A DNA stretch of 64,000 bases from Cliona cf. orientalis (taxonomy: Eukaryota > Porifera > Demospongiae > Clionaida > Clionaidae): assembly GCA_963930775.1 (NCBI GenBank), contig OZ005690.1:2402225-2466224 (forward strand), in the 5' to 3' direction. The notes beneath the pieces were generated by a model. It had not been told where the DNA came from. It did not search any database and saw only the letters and a list, made by a program, of their open reading frames with translations. Numbering within the stretch: position 1 is the first letter of the stretch; each line of letters begins with the position of its first letter. The translations under genes were made by a program, and so were the position numbers. Positions 10,598 to 22,885 of the stretch are shown here, piece by piece.

Positions 10598-13500
10598 TTT
10601 TTTTTTTTTTCCCAGCAAAAGTTTCTTTGCGAATAAAAGAACATTGTACATGAAATTAAATAATAACCCCAGAACTCAAGGTTACATGACTATAGAAGTA
10701 GCATGATCTTGGCAAGGGCAAAAATAATAAATAGAAAATGATAAATATGACATATAGGGTATGCAGACTACTTGAAAGTGAATGTTTCAGGAAATAGAGT
10801 AGTTCATAATAAGGTACGTGACGGTGACCATACTTTCTCTAGTCTTGCCTTAAAGATCACTTGAGAGGCACCAACAACTTTCCGAGCTGCCTCATCCATA
10901 GTCTTCCTTGCCAATTGTTTCGTTAGTAACGGAGCTGCTTTCAGTAGAGTTCTCTGGGAAGTTGGTAGCCAATGACCGAGTGACCCAATCTCAATCGTGT
11001 AAAGGTTTGAAACAAAACCTTTTGCTTCCAGGTCACTGAGAGCGTGCAGATAAATATCTTTTTGTGACTTGCGATCTCGAGCATTGGACAGACTCTCCAG
11101 AGAGTTGTGAGGGATGGTGAGCTCAATGAGTGTTACCTCATCCTCTCCTAACAAGACGATATCAGGTCGAGCTGAGGTTACCAGGGTGTCGTCAGGGATG
11201 GTAGCCACTGGGTTTTCACTCGCTCTCATGCCTGGTAGGTCAGCGTAGAGAATTGTGTTACAGTCGAGGTGCTCCTTAATGGATTTCACCAGAATCTGGA
11301 GAGCAGAGTCATGCCGCCAAGTATACCTTCCTTGCTGGAGTGCCTCAGGGCAACTGGAGAGGATATGGTGAATGGTAGGCTGTGTGTGGCCACAGAGGGG
11401 GCAGGTGGAGTCCATTCTTAGCCTCCATCGTTTCAAATTCAACGGAGTAGGGAGGGTGTCAGAGCCTGCTCTCAGGAGGAAAGACATCTGACCTGCTGGG
11501 AGGCCATCCATGATTCTTCTCCAGACATGATTTGAGCTTTCTAGTTCAGCAACTTCAAGGATCTTTCTTTGAACAGTTAGCTCTTTTAGTCTGTTATCAT
11601 GTTTCTCAGTCATATGGAGCCTAAATTCCCTCTTGCAATTGTTGTTTAGAGTTTTGCTGGAGATAGTTGTGATTGATGATCTTGCTTTGTGCAGCAGGTC
11701 TACTGTAGATGGTTGGATCCTTTGATTCTTACAATATTCTTCCTCCGTGAGGATCGACAGAATATCCTCAATGACGGGATCCTGCGAAGTGGAAATAGAT
11801 GCGAGAAAAGTTAGTTTCGCCTTCGATCTGAGGTCAGACAGTGATGGTATATCAATCACATTTGGGTGGTGAAGAGCAGAGGTAGTAAAGCATCTTGGGA
11901 GATTTAGCCATCGTTTAATCATCCTGAGGGCGGTAGCTTGCATTTTCTTGATGGCCGTCTCCGGAATTGGGTCAACTGCCAAGGCAAAGTGGAATGAGGG
12001 CACCAGGTAACGTTTATAAATCCATAACTTGTACTCGCCTCGTACATGCACTCGGTCTAAATTTTCCAGTTTCCGTTGGAAAGTTGAGATGAACTTTTTG
12101 CCCGATTCAAAGGTGTTGAGTTTTTGTGATGAGGTCTGGAGTTGCCCCAGGAACTTGGTTGGACCTGAAGTGATGTTTCTGGTGGATCCCTGACCGACCT
12201 GAAATGAGGCAGACTTAATGATTTTCTTCCCATCAAACACAAATGATACACATTTTGGGGGTTTCAGTGTTAGATCGAGGTCTTGGCAGGCATTGGAAAT
12301 TTCCTTTAGGGCTTCAGCGTGGTCTGCTGGGGAGGACGAAATGATAGTAAGGTCATCGGCAAATCCTTTAACCTTGTGTGGTATAGAACAGCTTGCCGGG
12401 GAGCCTCCTACTGCGGTGTCGTTCATTGGTCGAAACCATTTGTCCGTTCCACGTGCGGGTTTCCATTTCAGGTCTGTCAGTTTGATCACTTCAGTCAAGT
12501 TCCCTCTGCGGTACTTGAGGCAAGTCGATCCATCGCTCTGAATAGAGATGACTTTAGCGAGATACCATCCCGTCGGCTCGTTGGAATTTGGTTCATCCCA
12601 GAGAGCGTAGAGATAGGAATTGATCTTGGGCAACTCGTGAGAGGAACTTGGCAACCTTAAGCAGAAGCCACAGGTGTTCAAGGACTGAGCTAACTGGATG
12701 ATGGGATTAAAAGCGATGAGGAAGATGAGAGGTGAGAGAGTGTCTCCTTGGAAGACTCCTCTGCCGATCTTAAACCTGTCTGTGGACCACTTCTTCGTCC
12801 GCACATACGCCGTCAACTTTGAATACAAATTTGCAATATAGGAAGTGAACTGCTGTGGAAGCTTACAGTGTGATAACATGTCCAGGATCAATTCGTGGGA
12901 GACAGAGCCAAAAGCATTGGCCAGATCTAAAAAGGTCATGGCGAGGGGTAAGCCGTGCTGGAGAGCGTTTTGTACAATGGCGGACACAGAAAAAATGTGC
13001 TCCATCGTGCCATTAATACCAGTCAAAAAGCCTTTTTGGAGGCTAGCATCGATGATGTTGTTTTCCAGGGCGAACCGTTCAAGTCGTAAAGCGATGATCT
13101 TATGATATAACTTGCCAATAGCAGATGTCAAGGCTATGGGCCGGAAATTGGCTGGCAAGTGGTCCTCTCCCCCCTTGTAGACTAGCTTGATTCTTGCCTC
13201 ACACCATGACGCGGGAGCTGTGTGTTTCTCAAGAAGGATCTTTGAAAAGAGTGTTGCTAAAAAATGATGGGTGGACGGCATCTTCTTGAGGTGGTGGTAG
13301 GTTATCCCGTCTTCGCCTGGGGAGGAATTTGATGACCTCTTTGCGAGAACTCTCTTGATAGAGCCAGGTGTTATTGCTGATAAATCAAATGGTGTCATTT
13401 CATCTAGGTCGGGTGCTGGCATGACCGCGTTAACCCATTCGGGGAGACCAGGCTTCTCAGGGGTGTTGTATGCAGAATTTGTGCCACTAGTGACATTTTC

Positions 13501-13880
13501 AAAATGATTGTACGCTTCGGCTGCACTAAAGTTGGGTTCAACGTCAGCACTGGTATCCTTACATGCTCTTTTTGCAAAGTTCCATGGGTTTTCACGAAAT
13601 GCTCTCTCTTGGCGTCGCAGATCGTTCTTGTGGTCATGCAAACGCTTTGCGAACAGGCATTTGTTGTGTGCTCGAAGGGCATTAAAAAATTGACGGGGGT
13701 TCGATTTTCGCATCTTACTATGACCTTGTTTTAGAATCTTCAGTCTCTCAGTTACCTTTTCAATTTTCCTGGTGCGGTGGAGTACACTTCGATTTGATGT
13801 CGAGCTGTCCTGGTCGATAAATCGCTCTAGGTGCGCTCTCAATAGAATTCCGAATGTATCAGCAGCTTCTGCATATTAAA
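10598..13880 (-). mobile_element. Non-LTR retrotransposon, 5' truncated
   Basis: Contains one long minus-strand ORF, a 3' untranslated region (10611-10803) and a 3' terminal A13 (plus-strand T13 at 10598-10610). The ORF frame closes at a TAA near 13876 without any upstream ATG, so the 5' end appears lost, as is usual for such elements. Absence of the element from the second segmental copy (22.4-22.8 kb) suggests insertion after that duplication. Confidence 0.75.
10804..13842 (-). CDS. Reverse transcriptase / restriction-like endonuclease polyprotein
   Basis: Open for about 1012 codons. Reverse-transcriptase motifs include FRPIALTSAIGKLYHK (about residue 235), TFLDLANAFGSV, GVFQGDTLSPLIF and the catalytic FADD at about residue 494. 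A zinc-knuckle-like CPLCG..HH..C lies near residue 813, followed by RPDIVLLGEDEVTLIELTIP (about residue 890), which resembles the C-terminal restriction-like endonuclease of R2-type LINEs. A roughly 70-residue insert (about 404-472; YALWDE, GWYLAKV, DGSTCLKYR) between RT motifs looks Tudor-like. The first in-frame ATG is near 13716; upstream codons belong to the truncated 5' part. No frameshift or stop interrupts the frame. Confidence 0.85.
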   Translation of the reverse strand: MRAHLERFIDQDSSTSNRSVLHRTRKIEKVTERLKILKQGHSKMRKSNPRQFFNALRAHNKCLFAKRLHDHKNDLRRQERAFRENPWNFAKRACKDTSADVEPNFSAAEAYNHFENVTSGTNSAYNTPEKPGLPEWVNAVMPAPDLDEMTPFDLSAITPGSIKRVLAKRSSNSSPGEDGITYHHLKKMPSTHHFLATLFSKILLEKHTAPASWCEARIKLVYKGGEDHLPANFRPIALTSAIGKLYHKIIALRLERFALENNIIDASLQKGFLTGINGTMEHIFSVSAIVQNALQHGLPLAMTFLDLANAFGSVSHELILDMLSHCKLPQQFTSYIANLYSKLTAYVRTKKWSTDRFKIGRGVFQGDTLSPLIFLIAFNPIIQLAQSLNTCGFCLRLPSSSHELPKINSYLYALWDEPNSNEPTGWYLAKVISIQSDGSTCLKYRRGNLTEVIKLTDLKWKPARGTDKWFRPMNDTAVGGSPASCSIPHKVKGFADDLTIISSSPADHAEALKEISNACQDLDLTLKPPKCVSFVFDGKKIIKSASFQVGQGSTRNITSGPTKFLGQLQTSSQKLNTFESGKKFISTFQRKLENLDRVHVRGEYKLWIYKRYLVPSFHFALAVDPIPETAIKKMQATALRMIKRWLNLPRCFTTSALHHPNVIDIPSLSDLRSKAKLTFLASISTSQDPVIEDILSILTEEEYCKNQRIQPSTVDLLHKARSSITTISSKTLNNNCKREFRLHMTEKHDNRLKELTVQRKILEVAELESSNHVWRRIMDGLPAGQMSFLLRAGSDTLPTPLNLKRWRLRMDSTCPLCGHTQPTIHHILSSCPEALQQGRYTWRHDSALQILVKSIKEHLDCNTILYADLPGMRASENPVATIPDDTLVTSARPDIVLLGEDEVTLIELTIPHNSLESLSNARDRKSQKDIYLHALSDLEAKGFVSNLYTIEIGSLGHWLPTSQRTLLKAAPLLTKQLARKTMDEAARKVVGASQVIFKARLEKVWSPSRTLL

Positions 13881-14394
13881 TTAACTACGGTATCTCCTAG
13901 CTGTTGGTTTGCTGTTGCTATAAAAATATTATTATTATGCCACCTTTACAAAGCCATTCCCTCCACTATACTACTGCTATACATGTATCATGCCATGGAG
14001 GCTGGCATGTTATGACTAATCATAGTAACAGCTGTTGTCTCCAGGTGGCTACTGTTTATGAATTTTTTAGCCAATTCTGCCAGCTGCCTAGTTACATGCC
14101 CTCTTCTCCTATAATATTAAAGCTATTAGTTAGACATTATCGTCATGAAGTAAAACACTCACATGAAATGGCTTTTATTTTACCAACTGAAGCCAGCCAT
14201 GAGCAGCTGATCCTAACATTTAGTTCCTGGATTAAGGTAGATAGTTACATTATCTTGTGTACGATACACCTTGAACTATACATTCGTGACGTGTTTATAG
14301 TGAGTTATGCATGCACATAGTAATATTATACAGAATACACACTAATAGTAGTCATGATTTCACACAGAGTTTTAGGTGACCCCAGCAAGGGTTC
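13881..14394. other. No gene seen
   Basis: The plus-strand frame here lacks recognisable domains and I treat it as chance. The segment lies inside the interval missing from the second duplicated block. Confidence 0.4.
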
Positions 14395-14638
<244 letters not shown>

Positions 14639-14781
14639 CGCCAGAATCAGTACCAATGTGCTAGCTCAAGTATCTTGGAGTGAGATTCCGAGCTTATGTC
14701 TGTATTGTGATAGCTCAAAATATTGGTCTGGCGAGCGCCTGACTTGCCGGACCACCTGCTATATACACGCCTATATATGCC

Positions 14782-15002
14782 TACCATATAGCCGGAAAAT
14801 TTGGCGGGGAATTAAATTTGGCGGTTTGGCGGTCTATATTGCAACCGCCAAATTAAAATCCGCCAAAATTTCCTACTCGCATATATACGTATGGCAATCC
14901 CGTACCGAACCGCCAAATTTAAATCTGCCAATATTCTTGCAATAGCGATTTTGGGCTCAACCACCAAATTTAATGCCCGCCAATATTTCCGGCTATACGG
15001 TA
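14782..15002. mobile_element. MITE with TACC termini, TA target
   Basis: Imperfect inverted termini of about 40 bp: TACCATATAGCCGG at the left and complement of TACCGTATAGCCGG at the right, with TA at each edge. The interior is made of GGCGG/CCGCC and AAATTT blocks. It ends 58 bp before the Rec4 Ig exon. Confidence 0.75.
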
Positions 15003-15059
15003 TATAGTATGGTTACAAACCGATTATGATTATGAAATTGTTTGTTACACTATAATTAG

Positions 15060-17950
15060 ATGTTTTTGGTCAACTGGAGACTATCAGTGGTTGTACGTGT
15101 GTGGGGTACACTGCGACATATCAGTGCACTGCAGCTGGAAATGGAGTAACGATATGGCAAGGGAAAGACTCGTTCAATTGTCCACGGAACAGAATCGTCC
15201 TGCGTCATGAGAATTTTATCCGCCCACGTGGTGCTTATGGAGAATGTAACAGATTTGTTGGACAGAGCTTACCCTATATGAAAGGAGACAATTATTCATC
15301 ACGATTGACGGTACCTATGACATCCGAACTGAATGGCACGACTATCAAGTGTGTGTACGAGGACCTTACAAAATTTAATAAAAAGTCAGAAATTGGACGA
15401 ACTCAACTAACCTTAACAACAGGTATCTATCGGAATAATTAGAAGCGTCAAATTCTTAGAAGAAGTACAGTATAATATTATGCTACTCATGATCAGTATT
15501 CTTATGTATTCATCTTAAGTTCTTTAACTATTATATAATACAGAGCCGTTTGATCCCCCAAATGATGTCCATGTGGCCAATGCTGGACAAGGGAACCTAT
15601 CATTTTCATGGAGCGCCGTAGCAAACAGTTGTGCATCTCTACAGTATGAAATCAATAGTACATGCGGTGATTGCCCCAGTGTTACTAATGCCACTTCAGT
15701 AGTATGTACCGTTGATGATACCATATCTAGAGAGTGCAGCTTTAAGATTAGAAGTGTCGTATGCGATAACTTGACTGGAAGATGGAGTGACCCTATCAAT
15801 GTGACCCTAAATGGTAAAATTTTCCTATTTTGTTGACAACTTTTCGCTGATATTAATAATTGATATATTCCACAGCTACTGAGCCCCCAGTAATCACAGA
15901 TGTGCAAGCTACTTCTGATGCTAATGGGATGACAGAATCTGTTATTGCAGGTGAGGTATACTCATGCAGTGTTGAGCGTTCTCTCCAAGAAAAATTCGAT
16001 GGAGGACATAATTTGGACAGTTCCTGTAGCCACATCAAAGCCTTAGAATTCATTTTTCCCTTTCCCATGTACATCAAATTAAGATAAATATTATGTCTCA
16101 AGTATGCTGGGGAGAATACATCTGGGTAGCTATGATCAGGCATTTAATAATATACCATAGATCGGGATATTTTCGTGGTAAAATATTTCACTTGTTAAAC
16201 TTTCGTCGCATACATATTACATCATTGTATTAACTAACGTGCACAAAATATTTTGCGTATTTAATTTTTGTTGGGAAAGATCGTCGACGAAAAAGTTTTA
16301 ATGACGAAAATTTCCCGATCTATGATAAAAATTATTATTTAATTTATTGTTCTACACATATTATTGATGCAACACGTTGTAAAAGTACAGATGGTGATCA
16401 TGCACGACATCAGCCCATGGTTATAATCCTTGCCTCAGTACTTGTTGCTGTACTACTGATGACTGTGGTTGGATGGGCAATAATTATTATAATTGCGTTC
16501 AAAATCTGTCGGAGATATCCTCTAGATGGTAAGAGATCTTAATAATAATTAACACAGTGATTTTATGTACCGTATTGCCTCTAATTTAACAGACACCAGA
16601 AAAATAATAATTATTACTTTGGCCAATGTCCGCTATAATTAGAGCACACGAAAATAGTCAGCGTTCGAAGTATCCGATGAATTAGAACACGCTTTCACGC
16701 ATGCGCATTCGGTCAAGTGGACGTGCGATCGAGCAGCTGCAGAGATTGAGCAAATGAGACGGTACCTGGAGCTCCCTGTTCATGGTGGGAAAGAGAACAA
16801 CTCGCCTCCTTCAGTACCACCAAAGAAGCAGCTGTCCATTGCAAATTTTGCTCGATCAGTACCACGCTAGCGCGCGTGAGCTGTCCAACGATGTCCGGAT
16901 AGTTAGAACAACAAAAATTCAAACTTCATTGACTGTCCGGTGTAATTAGAGGTAAAAAATAATTCGAAATGGTGTCCGGATAATTAGAGATGTCCGTTAA
17001 ATTAGAGGCAATACGGTATTATGATGATCACGAAGAGATGTTCTTTAATTGGCAGAGAGTACCACTGGACAAGGTTTTCATGCTATATTTGAGCTGCTAG
17101 ATGAACCATGGCAATTATTAAACATCCTTCAAGGTATAAAGGTAAGTTACGTACCAACCTATAGTAGATTATAGCTGACTTAACTCTACCACTGTCTTGT
17201 ATCAATTATTATCACTGTATAGGACCTCGATGTAAGTATAATGGACACCAAGATTGGCCGATGTACTCCAAAAAAAACTAGAAAGATCTATTTGCGCTTC
17301 GATGGAAACTTTCCCACACAACTGGCTGAAAGGATGAAGCGTAAGATTGATGAACGAACAACTACTGGTCCTGGTAGGAGTATGATGGACAGCGAAGTTT
17401 CCAGTAGCTGTTCAATTCAACCTACTGAAGTAGATGAGTTAGGTATATTAATTTTTATGCTGACTAAAGGAACTATAGTTACATTATGTTTATTACTGTT
17501 GCAGAATCTGGAGTGGATGATACACAAACATGTGCACTATCAATTTTTTGTGGTATGTACATACACAGCCATAATAATAATATTATTATTATCATGATAT
17601 ATAGTCTAATAATAATGTTATAATTATTATTACATCGGTAGGACCATGCTCAAAGACGTACACATATTCACGTCGTCTTCCTCCTAAACCAGGTGCTCTG
17701 TGCTCATTAATTGAAGGTATCAGAAGCAAAGATGTAAGTGCATAATATAGTTACTATTTTTGCTGCATGACATTGTATTATTATGATTATAAACTTTTCT
17801 CAATAATAGAGCTCTTACAATAGTATAAATATCATTGGGATGGCTGGGATCCCCAAAGGACAAGAGACTTTGATTCACTTGAGATTTGTCAGTGATCTTG
17901 AATTGCCAAGAAGTTGGAGACGGGACTTTAACAGTATAAAGGTCTGCTAA
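15060..17950 (+). CDS. Rec4: short Ig/FN3 receptor with two ACT-like domains
   Basis: Exons: 15060-15422 (Ig-like), 15544-15813 (FN3-like), 15876-15950 (linker), 16391-16528 (transmembrane, ILASVLVAVLLMTVVGWAII), 17056-17141 and 17223-17442 (ACT-like 1), 17505-17552 (linker), 17642-17733 and 17810-17950 (ACT-like 2). Phases agree throughout. ACT-like 1: FELLDEPWQLLNIL then DLDVSIMDTKIG. ACT-like 2: LPPKPGALCSLIEGI then INIIGMAGI. The ectodomain lacks the second FN3-like and fourth domains found in Rec2 and Rec8. No signal-peptide exon was found; the upstream DNA is full of mobile elements, so the gene may use a distant first exon or may have lost it. Two MITEs sit in its introns. Confidence 0.7.
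16153..16327. mobile_element. MITE in Rec4 intron
   Basis: Inverted termini TACCATAGATCGGGATATTT and the complement of TATCATAGATCGGGAAATTT, TA at both edges, 175 bp. It lies between the linker and transmembrane exons. Confidence 0.7.
16568..17018. mobile_element. MITE / decayed DNA transposon in Rec4 intron
   Basis: Inverted termini TACCGTATTGCCTCTAATTT and complement, TA at both edges, 451 bp. The interior has several TGTCCGx(T)AATTAGA repeats near both ends. No intact transposase is readable. Confidence 0.75.
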
Positions 17951-18620
17951 AATTTAATGAGGATAATGATCAGTAGATTACTCTCCTCAGCTGTACATCG
18001 ATCATTCTTAGAGTACTTATTATACGTATGAACACAGATGTTAAATGCTGTTTAGAGCAGCGCTAGCCATATGCATGATCTATATACCCTTATTAAATTT
18101 ATGTCACTGACACAAATCAATCTGGTTATCATAATTATGGAAAAAGCAGGTGTTCTTTATTAAATATTAGTATTACCCAGTATATTATTATATTCTAATA
18201 ATTATTGTTATCAAGATTTTTAAATCTGCATACCCTATCATGTTGCATTGTCTAGTATGCATTGTTATCTAACTTGCATGCATGGCACTCGCGATCTGAT
18301 CAGTGTTGGCATGTTCACAAATCGATATTCCCACAACCTGCATGACTAGCTAACTAGCTAACCACTATAGTAAGATAGTGAACCTGCAGTTACTTAGGCT
18401 GATTTTTATCGTGGCCTATGTTTAATAAAAATCAGAAGTGTCAGGTACTCAACTATAATGGGTATTAACTCGGGCCTGCAAGTACCTATGCCTATTAATG
18501 TTCAGCATAATGTCATTATTAATACTCATGATAATAATAACTAAAATTATAATGGAAATATTCCTATTAGCTATTATTATGTATCTAAGAACAGCAGCTG
18601 TTTAATCATGCATGTAGCCA
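17951..18620. other. Rec4-Rec5 spacer, part of the duplicated block
   Basis: No gene. Large parts match 22.9-23.1, 24.1-24.4 and 25.3-25.6 kb, for example TTTATGTCACTGACACAAAT and TGGCCTATGTTTAATAAAAA. It would contain the Rec4 3' untranslated region. Confidence 0.6.
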
Positions 18621-21600
18621 TTAGCTGTTTTGAAGTATATGATCCGCTAGATGATGGAGCCCAATCTCTTTAAGAGCATGTGCCACATTTCTCCAAGTCA
18701 ACTGACCATAATGATTCATCAGCCAGTAGTCCAGCACCTCAACTATACACTGGTTAGGAGGGTAGTCTTTACACCTCTCCAGGATCTCACTGGGCACACC
18801 GACTATGACACCGAACTTGTACCAATGAGGAGTGACATCATTGAATCAACAGGTTATCCAGATCAGGATGTTTATCTAGTGTATACAGACAAACTGTAAG
18901 ATTATTCTCCCTATCTGTAACTGTTACACACCAATAAGCTCTCATCAAAATTAATAATTCTGCTAATATGGGCACCCATGATCTTGTCATTATTGTACGC
19001 ATTATTATACTGTATCAGTTAACATTAAAAGCCCGTAGTTGAGGCTATACATGGAGTGGGTCACATGTACACACGCTGTTGAAGTGTGTATGAACGATCA
19101 TGAAGCTGCTGTATACGCTATACATTATTATGATCTCCATGTATTATCCAGCATTCCCAAAACCTAGCTGGATGGGCTAGCTCACCTGCAGCTGGTTTTG
19201 AATCAGCGCTGACAGTTTGCTTTACTTCAGCATACTCCACTTTGTCATCACAAGGTGGAACTAGAATCATCTGAGTGTTTTCTTGAGAATTAGATCCTAC
19301 TTGTAACAAATACTGTGATCTGATTGGTTAAACTGAAGTATCTATCCTTCATAGAAAATCATGTAAGCTCTGTAGAAAATCATGTAAAGCTCTGTAGAAA
19401 ATCTTGTAAATTTTCTTGCCTATGGTTAAGGTTGTTGCTAGGCAGCAGTTTATGTGTCTAGCTTTTGGGCATTGTTGCTAGGATCTAAACATGTTAGACG
19501 CTGCTTAGTCGGTTTCTACGTGATTTAGAAGACCTCAGGGCTCAGTAGAACCCTCGCTTCGCTCAGGATTCTACCTAGAGCCCTTCGGTCTTCTAAATCA
19601 CGTAGAAACCTCCTAAACAGTGTCTAACTATTATATAGTGCTCGTATACCTAATACGTGCTGTATTTTGATTTGTACCTTCTCCACTGTGAACTGTTTTT
19701 AACTTTTTCACTACCACAAATATCATGACAAAGAGTACTCCCAAAAGAGCGATAATGATAACTGTAGCAATAACTGCTGTAGCTATGACAGTTCCAAGCA
19801 TGGATCCTGAGTTACCACCTATGAGAAAAATTAAGTCTCACACATGCATGTACACATGCAATCTGGCATATTCGATATTACAATACCCAAAAAGAGGGTG
19901 GTTCCCTCAATTAGAACAGTGAATGTTCCATTGCTGGCAGTGACAGTGAAGCAATACTCTTCTCGTGGTCGAAACTGTTCAGAATCATTGAAGAGAAACA
20001 AAAGTACTACATTACCAGAAGTGCTTGTATTGGTAGTAAACTTTCTCTGATTTTGTGATTTGCAATTTTCCCTAGAGGGCCCGTACTCCATACTACAATA
20101 TTTTTCACAGATTTCAGTTTGTTGATGGAAAGAGCAGGTGACCATTTTTGAAGTAAAATCAACTAATACGTCCACAAACTGATCACTCCTTCCTCAAGTT
20201 TAAGTGTACAGAGAATGATACAGAAACACTGTAATGATAATAATATTATTATGCAAACCTGGTATGGTTACTGAATTCGATGGTAGTCCATTTCCTAGTA
20301 CGTTAGTTCCTATGCACAATTAGAGTGAACTAAAACCATTAATTTTAGTGTCAATGCTAGGATGATTAAGTCGTATACTTGACAAGGGCGGCAGAAGCAG
20401 TATGGCTGGTGTGGCATTTGCCATATATACCACTTTTTTCATGGACAGGCAATGCCATACCACATTTTTAATAGCTGCTGCCGCTATGCCACTAGCTAGC
20501 TAATACTTTCCTGACCTTGAAATAGCTGTAGCTTGGCTGTAGCAATGAGCAGGTCACATCTTTCCCTTTCCACTACTAGTAGCTAGCTAGTATTGCCACG
20601 GTCATGACAGATGCAGTTTGGCTTGAACATGATGCCAATGATTCGCAACTTACCCTGCCATGCCCACTTTTGTCAAAATATTAAAGAGCATTCGTTTAAA
20701 GCATGTTTATGATGTTATACTGTGCCTTTGTAATGGCAGGCTTGCCACACCACTATTCTCAACCTTCTGCCACCCCTGCATGACCACACCAATGCAAACA
20801 GCTATGGTCATGACTGGTCTTAGTTAACCAATTAATTTTCATCATTTTAATACCTGATACTGTCACAGTGATATTATCTGATGATAAGGGAGATATTGAG
20901 GGAGATATTTGATCGTCATATTCACAAGTTCCATTCACACAAGATTCCATGACTGATATTACACTAACTTCGGTATTGTATAATATGCGGACATCAGAGT
21001 GTGAATTAACGGTGTAGTTGATTGTGTAGGAAATAGACGAACCATCTACTCCATTAGCAATGTCGAACATTTCCTAAATTGCGGTATTGTAATCAATAAA
21101 ATAGAGATTATAAACGTTGGGTCTTACTGTTTCATTAAATCTTGTTGTGAGCCTCAGTAAAGTTTTGCTGTTGTAGGAGTATGTTGGGATAACATTGATT
21201 TTGGGTGAGTTGGGTGCTTTTGAAAATATATCACATTCATAATTATTATAGTTTATAGCACAAATGAGACATACCTCTAAGAGTTACTTGAACATTTCCA
21301 CTTTCATTTCCAGTGATGTTATGACACACCACTGTCTGTACTGATAATAGACACACTTGATCATACATGTCTAAGGAGAAACCAGTACAAGTAACAGTGG
21401 TATCGTTTGTGACATTAGGGCAGTGACCGCAGTTGGACGCATTAATGAGGTAGTGAACAGCTTCACATGAAGGCTCAACTGGTTCCCATCGGAATACTAA
21501 TTGACTAGCGTTTGCTTCCGTAAGATAAATATCTTTCAGTGGTGGAAAAGGATCTGCAAAGAATAGGATACTTTACTAAGTAAAATTTCTTTATCACAAG

Positions 21601-22172
21601 CTAGTCATCCTATACCTGTTGTAAGAGTTAGCCTTGAGGAGCCAATGAGATTTAAAGCAGCCCCTGAAATGTCATGAGAGCAGCTGATATTCATGCCAAT
21701 CACTTCAGCACTGACTGAAACAGTGAGCTGTGATATGTAGGTGTCATTCTCGGCTCTGATAGCACGTCCAACTATTGCTCCACTATTGCAGGTTACCGTT
21801 GTTTCAGTGTCAAATCTACTATGAAAGAAGGATATCTCATTGCCTATAGCAGGGCAATTGAATGCAGGTCCTCTCCAGACTGTAACTCCTGGACCACTTC
21901 CAGTGATTCTGCACTCATATACCTGATCATATCCTTCACAGGTACAGTTACTAATTGCTGTCAGCGTATTTTCTCCTGACAATGATGCACATGTACCATT
22001 GAGTCAATGAATTTTAACACTATAAACTCTTTATCTATTTATACTCATTCTTACCAAAACTCAATGTCATAGTGTGGAAGACTGTGATAATAACTACACG
22101 GATTGTTGATTCCTTCCTGGTCTATAGAAGCTATGATCTAAAATTAGAACATAATAATTAAGATCTTACCAT
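18621..22172 (-). pseudogene. Rec5: decaying copy of Rec6 (Ig/FN3/ITIM/death)
   Basis: Recognisable exons in order: 22170-22172, 22055-22121 (signal peptide), 21616-21975 (Ig-like), 21275-21552 (FN3-like 1), 21128-21216 and 20854-21073 (FN3-like 2), 20259-20309, 19887-20192 (beta domain 4), 19650-19818 (transmembrane), about 19186-19302 (VEYAEV motif), 18621-18875 (death domain). Against Rec6 it shows a 1-bp deletion near 21540 that brings an immediate TGA in FN3-like 1, the tail exons between 19303 and 19650 replaced by a hairpin insertion, and an 8-bp deletion near 18845 that frameshifts the death domain. The Rec6 start codon is also altered, though a later ATG in the same mini-exon survives. 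Assembly error could mimic single lesions but hardly all of them. Confidence 0.75.
19493..19628. mobile_element. Foldback element replacing Rec5 tail exons
   Basis: Imperfect palindrome: GTTAGAC ... TTTCTACGTGATTTAGAAGA and its complement ending GTGTCTAAC, with a central CCCTCGCTTCGCTCAGG. It lies where Rec6 has two small cytoplasmic exons. A short ATCATGTAAGCTCTGTAGAA tandem repeat (about 19350-19410) adjoins it. Confidence 0.65.
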
Positions 22173-22446
22173 TATTTTATCCTTTCTATATATGGAAGAC
22201 TGTCACCTCTGACAGCAGTAGAAGCTGCTATGCTTACAACTACAGAATATTAACAGTAGCACCGTTAATGAGTGACAATCATTAGCATAGCTATCACTGT
22301 GTGAAGCACCTCTGCCAGCAGCTAGCTACATATACAGCCATCTCCGATTTCAATGAAATAATCACGAGATAGTAATATCCATGACCTTATTTAGGCAATA
22401 CTACTTATAATCCTCTATGGATCATGTGATAATTATTTTGCAGATG

Positions 22447-22696
22447 GATCGCTTGACTCCTGCTGGAAGACTCTCTTGATAATCACTTGATTTTCACTAA
22501 AAATGTAGTTTGATGGCTTGACCGATGCCAGAAATTGTCGTTGATTTCTTGATCAGTTTATAGTTTACTGAGGTGAATGCCGACTTTTTATAGTATACGG
22601 AGGTGAACAGGATCAAAATGTATGAAATCATTTCCACTATGCCTTAGGTGCTGTGTAGCAGTAGTTTTGATAGTACGTGGTAAGGCAAAATAATGA

Positions 22697-22758
<62 letters not shown>

Positions 22759-22822
22759 ACCATGAAAATTTCTACTTACTATGTCACATGACATCGTTTG
22801 TGGGTGTGACCTTACATACTGC
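22447..22822. repeat. Block B copy of 9276-9450 plus 14395-14638
   Basis: The two block-A segments are contiguous here, joined at about 22620. This is the arrangement expected before the retrotransposon-containing interval entered block A, or after its deletion from block B. Includes the (CT)28 tract. Confidence 0.7.
22699..22754. repeat. (CT)28 microsatellite
   Basis: A 56-bp CT tract, paralogous to the one at 14468. Confidence 0.95.
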
Positions 22823-22885
22823 ACACAAGAAGATCATAGTTACTATTTTGCTGCATGTATAATATATACACTTTTTCTTGATAAT

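Noticed and set aside
13904-14320. 138-codon plus-strand frame
   Set aside because: Low-complexity, no motif, and no counterpart in block B.
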